Shown piece by piece: positions 58,948 to 64,000 of a stretch of 64,000 nucleotides of DNA. Below the pieces are notes generated by a model. That model ran no database searches. It worked only from the letters and a program-made list of their open reading frames with translations, and was not told where the DNA came from. Positions within the stretch are counted from its first letter, which is position 1. Each line of letters opens with the position of its first letter. Made by a program: the position numbers and the translations under genes. Source of the stretch: Mycobacterium paraseoulense (lineage in GTDB: Bacteria; Actinomycetota; Actinomycetes; Mycobacteriales; Mycobacteriaceae); the NCBI RefSeq assembly GCF_010731655.1, contig NZ_AP022619.1, forward strand, positions 1,736,001 through 1,800,000. The letters run 5' to 3'.

Positions 58948-59204
58948 GTGATTTCGACTACATCATCGTCGGTGCTGGGTCCGCAGGCCCGGTACTTGCC
59001 AACTCGTTTGCCGGAGGATCCCCGGTGAGCGGGTACCGCCGATCGAGGCTGACGACATGTCTACGCCGTCGCACCCACATGGCCTCCTACACGAAACCCG
59101 AGTCCGTGGAGTTTCTTGATGCTTTGCAGCGAGAAGCCGGTCAGACCGGCCACGAGGTCTTCGACGAGATGTTCGGCCGCGGCGGCGTCGACATCGGCAC
59201 TTAA
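58944..59204 (+). pseudogene. GMC oxidoreductase stub fused to unrelated sequence
   Basis: From GTG 58944: SDFDYIIVGAGSAGPVLAN, the FAD-binding N-terminus of glucose-methanol-choline oxidoreductases. Similarity stops after about 20 residues. The frame continues through MASYTKPESVEFLDALQREA and GHEVFDEMFGRGGVDIG, which belongs to some other protein I cannot name. Full GMC enzymes exceed 500 residues, so this is a deletion relic. Confidence 0.7.
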
Positions 59205-59258
59205 GGAGGGCCTGTGCGACAAGTCATTCATCCAGCATCCGGCGAATAATTCGACTAG

Positions 59259-59515
59259 AAGGACGGATTCGCCAAATCTCCGCTTCCGAGGCCGCCGGAG
59301 CCCCGCCCTCGCCGCGGCAAGACACCCAACCTGACCGAGGACGAGGTCGTGGCCGCCGCGCTCGCGATCAATTCGTACCGGAGGGTTGGAAGCGTTGTCG
59401 AGGCGGCGGTTGTCCCGCGAGCTCGGCCGCTCGGCGATGGCGGCGTACTGGTATATCAATGATAAGCAGGAGCTGCTCGAGCTGTTTGCGCGAAGATTTT
59501 TTTGTCAGAGGTCGC
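59259..59515 (+). pseudogene. TetR-family regulator relic
   Basis: Frame 1 gives PRRGKTPNLTEDEVVAAALA, then a frame change gives LEALSRRRLSRELGRSAMAA and YWYINDKQELLELFARRF. This matches the HTH of the intact TetR at 56311 almost residue for residue, with one frameshift and no ligand domain. Bases 59516-59704 hold no supported feature. Confidence 0.65.
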
Positions 59516-59662
59516 TGTTCGGTCGCGCAGGCACTCACGGTGGCCACGGTAGTCAACGCCACGGAGGGCCTCCAGCCTTCGATGCGGACAACGGATTCCT
59601 GTTCGACGGCCATACCAGGTGGCAGTATATTCCGTTCAATTGTTTTAACTAGTCGGCGATGA

Positions 59663-61189
<1,527 letters not shown>

Positions 61190-61199
61190 GAGGTCAGCG

Positions 61200-61508
61200 A
61201 TGAGCAGAGCGACAATGGCCGCGGCGTCCGCGGCGCCACCTCGATCCGACCTGTACGGCATCGGGTCGTGCAAGGTAGGCACTGAGATCCACGACTTCGA
61301 AACCGGCTGGCGCCCTGGCCATCGGGGTCCCCCGGGTTGGCGCGGTGGTTAATTCTGCCGAGTGGAACGTCGAGACCGTCGACGGAAGCAGTTCGTGGGT
61401 CGACCGCAGCCGAACGTCGGGCACGATTTGTCGAGGTGGAGATCGACGTTCCGTGGGCGCGCGGGTAAACGGGTCGACTTGGGCACGGTGGTCGAGTTCG
61501 ACCTTTGA
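61200..61508 (+). pseudogene. Decayed copy of the PaaK-like partner protein
   Basis: ATG 61200 opens MSRATMAAASAAPPRSDLYG, IGSCKVGTEIHDFETGW, matching the start of 36725-37417. About 130 residues are then missing; the last third (IGVPRVGAVVNSAEWNVETV, later LGTVVEFDL) is present in other frames. The gene order ligase then partner is the same as in the intact copy. Confidence 0.7.
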
Positions 61509-61579
61509 TCAGCGGCGGGAGCCCAAACGCCAGGCCGGTGATCCGACCGGTGCTGGACCCCCACCGCCGGATCGCCCAA

Positions 61580-62101
61580 TCAGTTACGTGGGATCTGCTC
61601 GAGGAAAGCCATCATCTCCGGTGCGTACCAGATGTGTTCTATGTAGTGGCCCAATGTGTTTCGGTGGTCGGTGTAGAAGTAGCGAACCAAACCGCCTGCA
61701 GACGAGCCCGCCATGGCGATCGGAATGCCAAGCCGTCGCGCATCGCCCTCAGCAGACTCCAGTTCGTCGGCATCACCGAACAATTGGGCGACATGGTGAA
61801 ACCGGACTCCGGAGCCGTCATCGGGTAGCGCTGCTCGGTAGATGGCATCGTCTCCGCTCAGCGGTTCGATGAGTTCCAGTTGCATCGGGCCTACGTATGC
61901 AAGCGCGATGTTGTTGTGACAGCTGCGTCCCGGTGCGGTTTCCACTTCCATCCCGGGCATGGGCATCCAGTTCGCGACACCGTAGTCAGCGCCGAAACGG
62001 CGCATGGCTTCATCTAAATCCGTTGTCACATAGGCTATTTGCAAGAATCTCCGAAAGGGTGCGAACGTTGGGAACGTCGCTGCTGGTGACGATTCGGTCA
62101 T
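61580..62101 (-). CDS. VOC/glyoxalase-family protein
   Basis: 173 residues. Two beta-alpha-beta modules: LQIAYVTTDLDEAMRRFGAD at the start and VRFHHVAQLFGDADELESAE in the middle, ending TLGHYIEHIWY. Possible metal ligands are the His of FHHVA and the Glu of YIEHIW; the first ligand position is Gln. Common in mycobacteria near catabolic genes, function unknown. Follows the DUF1214 gene on the same strand with 36 bases between. Confidence 0.82.
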   Translation of the reverse strand: MTESSPAATFPTFAPFRRFLQIAYVTTDLDEAMRRFGADYGVANWMPMPGMEVETAPGRSCHNNIALAYVGPMQLELIEPLSGDDAIYRAALPDDGSGVRFHHVAQLFGDADELESAEGDARRLGIPIAMAGSSAGGLVRYFYTDHRNTLGHYIEHIWYAPEMMAFLEQIPRN

Positions 62102-62137
62102 TGCCCTTTACCTCATATCTCGGTCGATGAGTGATCT

Positions 62138-63316
62138 TCACCAGCGGCGGCGCAGTTGCGCTCCGGTTCGACGAAGCCGCAATGCTTCTGCACGCGCTGC
62201 GTGGGTGACTTTGGGGGTGTCTGCCGGTAGGTGGGTCGAGAGTTCCGAGAGCGCAACCTTTTTGACCGTCGGTACCGGGTGGGAACTGCACCGGTACCAC
62301 CGGCCGATCATCATGCCCCGCAAACCACCGCCGGTGTCCAGCCAGTTCGGGACGCCTGGGTCCTGCGGGCAGAGCACCGCGCGGAACTTGCCGTCGGAGC
62401 TGAGCTGTGCCTGAAATCCGTTGATGCTGCTGTGCCGGTGCAGGATATCGACCTGGTTCCACAAAGCGTCGATCACCTGGACATTCCAGTAGGTGTGCTC
62501 GTCGGGCAGGTCCGTCTCGAGTACCAGCGCCTCACCGGGCTCCAGGTCGTAGAGGCATTCCCAATACGCCTGCGGCCAGTCTTCGCCGTTGCCAAGTCCG
62601 TCGAATGACTGCAGATGGACGTGTTCTGCGTCCTGGCGTGCGCGTAACGCGCTCATATAGCCCAGGCATACCCGGGACAACCCACGCACATACTGGCCGA
62701 ACAACGCACGCAGTCGATTATCGACTTCGACGGCGCTCATCGGCGGTCGCAGGTAGTCGATGTCGAGGCGTTCAATGGCCAGTCGACCATCCACCTCATT
62801 GACCCAGTCGTACGAGAATTGCCGCACGATCACCAATTGCGTCGACGGGTTGAGGTACCGCCAGTCGCCCCCGTAACCCTCCGGACGCTCGGCGCTCAGG
62901 ATCACCTCGAAGTTTCCATCGGCATCGAGGGCCAAGGCATCGGCGTCGTAGTTGTCATAGCCCGGTCCGGGTGGCTCGGACATACCGAAGAGGTTCGCCC
63001 CGGTGGCGAAGCCCATCACAGGTACCGTTCCGCGGCGGCCGGTGATGCGGTAAACGCCAGCGCCGTCAATCGCCGAATAGTGGTATACAGCGTCAGGATT
63101 GGGCTGGGCTAAGAACGCCGAGTTCTCGAACGGCACAAAATCCGGGTAGTTCGGATCGGCGACGAAGTATAAGAAGTACCCCTGGGACAGGCTCATGGCG
63201 AACTGGCGATATAGCGCCGCCCGCAGCTGCTCGTCGCCACTGTCCCACAGCTGTGATTCCACCTCCACCGCGTCCTTGGCGAGGTCGAGATACTCGTCCC
63301 AGTCGGCTAGGCCCAC
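62138..63316 (-). CDS. DUF1214 domain protein
   Basis: About 392 residues. The C-terminal half has the DUF1214 flow (YWNVQVIDALWNQVDILHRH, then GKFRAVLCPQDPGVPNWLDT). No signal peptide or membrane segment. Biochemical role unknown; homologues are frequent next to mycobacterial lipid or sterol catabolism genes. GTG 63316 is preferred; GTG 63337 in the same frame, further inside the upstream alcohol dehydrogenase, is the alternative. Confidence 0.78.
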   Translation of the reverse strand: MGLADWDEYLDLAKDAVEVESQLWDSGDEQLRAALYRQFAMSLSQGYFLYFVADPNYPDFVPFENSAFLAQPNPDAVYHYSAIDGAGVYRITGRRGTVPVMGFATGANLFGMSEPPGPGYDNYDADALALDADGNFEVILSAERPEGYGGDWRYLNPSTQLVIVRQFSYDWVNEVDGRLAIERLDIDYLRPPMSAVEVDNRLRALFGQYVRGLSRVCLGYMSALRARQDAEHVHLQSFDGLGNGEDWPQAYWECLYDLEPGEALVLETDLPDEHTYWNVQVIDALWNQVDILHRHSSINGFQAQLSSDGKFRAVLCPQDPGVPNWLDTGGGLRGMMIGRWYRCSSHPVPTVKKVALSELSTHLPADTPKVTHAARAEALRLRRTGAQLRRRW

Positions 63317-64000
63317 GGATTCACCATGACCTTGCACTGGTCACTGCCGCTGCGCAGCTCCTCGAAGCGGGTGGGCAGCTCGTCGTAGTTCCAGGTGTCA
63401 CTGATCATCGACCGTGGTTCGACGTGTCCCGCATCGAACGAGTCGGCGACAACCTGGAATTCGCCCACGGAGTAAATGTTCGATCCCTGGATGCGCACCT
63501 GCTTGAACATGGCCTGCGCCGGGAAGATGGTATCGGGCACCATGCAGTTGCCCAGCACGATGACAGTGCCTCGGGGGCGCACGATATTGATCGCCATGGC
63601 CAATACTCCTGGCACGCCTGCGCATTCGAAGATCACGTCGGGCGGGCCGCCGAGACCTTCGGTGACAGCCGCGTCGAGGTTCTCGTCGGTCAGCGCGAAC
63701 GTGTCGGCGCCCATCTCGATGGCGTACGGTTCGCCTCGCCTGGACCGGGCGGCGACCACGATTTTGCCGGCGCCCAGGCGCTTGGCCCAGTATGTCGAAG
63801 CGATCCCGATCGGACCCGCGCCGATCACTAGCACCTTGGCTCCCGGGCTCAGCTGCGCCAGTGTCGCGCCGTGCAAGCCCACGGCCATTGGCTCCACCAG
63901 CGCACCGTCCTCCAGCGACATCGAGGCGGGCAGCCTAATGGCGGCAGTGGCCTTGGCAATCGCGTACTGACCGTAGCCGCCCGCCGATCCAATAAATCCG
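63307..64000 (-). CDS. Zinc-type MDR alcohol dehydrogenase (5' part outside window)
   Basis: C-terminal 230 residues of a medium-chain dehydrogenase; the frame is open to the right edge, so the start and catalytic Cys lie beyond it. Visible are SLEDGALVEPMAVGLHGATL, the nucleotide loop VIGAGPIGIASTYWAKRLGA and the terminal SDQCKVMVNP. It overlaps the DUF1214 gene, suggesting co-transcription. Confidence 0.85.
   Translation of the reverse strand, partial: GFIGSAGGYGQYAIAKATAAIRLPASMSLEDGALVEPMAVGLHGATLAQLSPGAKVLVIGAGPIGIASTYWAKRLGAGKIVVAARSRRGEPYAIEMGADTFALTDENLDAAVTEGLGGPPDVIFECAGVPGVLAMAINIVRPRGTVIVLGNCMVPDTIFPAQAMFKQVRIQGSNIYSVGEFQVVADSFDAGHVEPRSMISDTWNYDELPTRFEELRSGSDQCKVMVNPWA

Overview
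The window reads as the chromosome of a high-GC actinomycete, most likely a Mycobacterium or close relative. This rests on F420-type enzymes (a luciferase-like oxidoreductase and a Ddn-type nitroreductase relic), a zinc alcohol dehydrogenase of the NDMA/mycothiol-associated type, many acyl-CoA catabolism paralogues, SCP-x/Ltp-type thiolases paired with DUF35 proteins, frequent GTG/TTG starts with ATGA/GTGA overlaps, and at least one apparently leaderless promoter. Nearly every gene is catabolic. I saw no tRNA, rRNA, CRISPR array, insertion sequence or phage gene.

Region 1 (1-18.3 kb) is an aromatic or alicyclic acid catabolic locus. It has a tandem-HTH TetR regulator cut by the left edge, two MaoC-type hydratase subunits, and a plus-strand operon of alcohol dehydrogenase, enoyl-CoA hydratase, DUF35 and SDR. 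A leftward operon then carries C-C hydrolase, hydratase and aldolase (the lower half of a meta-cleavage pathway), a thiolase-like protein without the catalytic Cys, a CoA ligase and a broken nitroreductase. A rightward operon carries a thiolase-like/DUF35 pair, a two-subunit Rieske oxygenase, a CoA ligase and an aldehyde dehydrogenase. No extradiol dioxygenase or electron-transfer partner for the Rieske enzyme was found in the window.

Region 2 (18.8-34.6 kb) has an aldehyde dehydrogenase, a ferredoxin, a thiolase cut short, and an enoyl-CoA hydratase. It then holds two diverged copies, in opposite orientation, of one module: APH-like kinase, acyl-CoA dehydrogenase, TetR and two SDRs. The kinase plus dehydrogenase pairing is that of bacterial LvaA/LvaC and mammalian ACAD10/11, which use 4-hydroxyacyl-CoA through a 4-phospho intermediate. 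Both copies share a palindromic operator lying on the promoter between kinase and dehydrogenase. Between the copies lie an alcohol dehydrogenase, a P450 and decayed genes.

Region 3 (34.7-57 kb) is a second catabolic island with apparently lower GC by eye. It contains three ligase-type genes (one PaaK-like, with an unusual partner protein), a nitroreductase, two ACMSD-type amidohydrolases, a thiolase with a cysteine-less DUF35, a P450, a two-domain VOC protein, a quinone-reductase-like MDR, a GntR regulator, an SDR, a fused double acyl-CoA dehydrogenase, a luciferase-like oxidoreductase, an enoyl-CoA hydratase and a TetR regulator. An 11-bp operator-like motif, TTAC-N3-GTAA, recurs upstream of five transcription units here and at the P450 of region 2. 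I propose it as the operator of the TetR at 56.3-57.0 kb.

Region 4 (57.4-64 kb) has an aldehyde dehydrogenase paralogue, then a gene graveyard: two GMC oxidoreductase stubs, a TetR relic, and a frameshifted copy of the PaaK-like/partner pair. It ends with a VOC protein, a DUF1214 protein and an alcohol dehydrogenase cut by the right edge.
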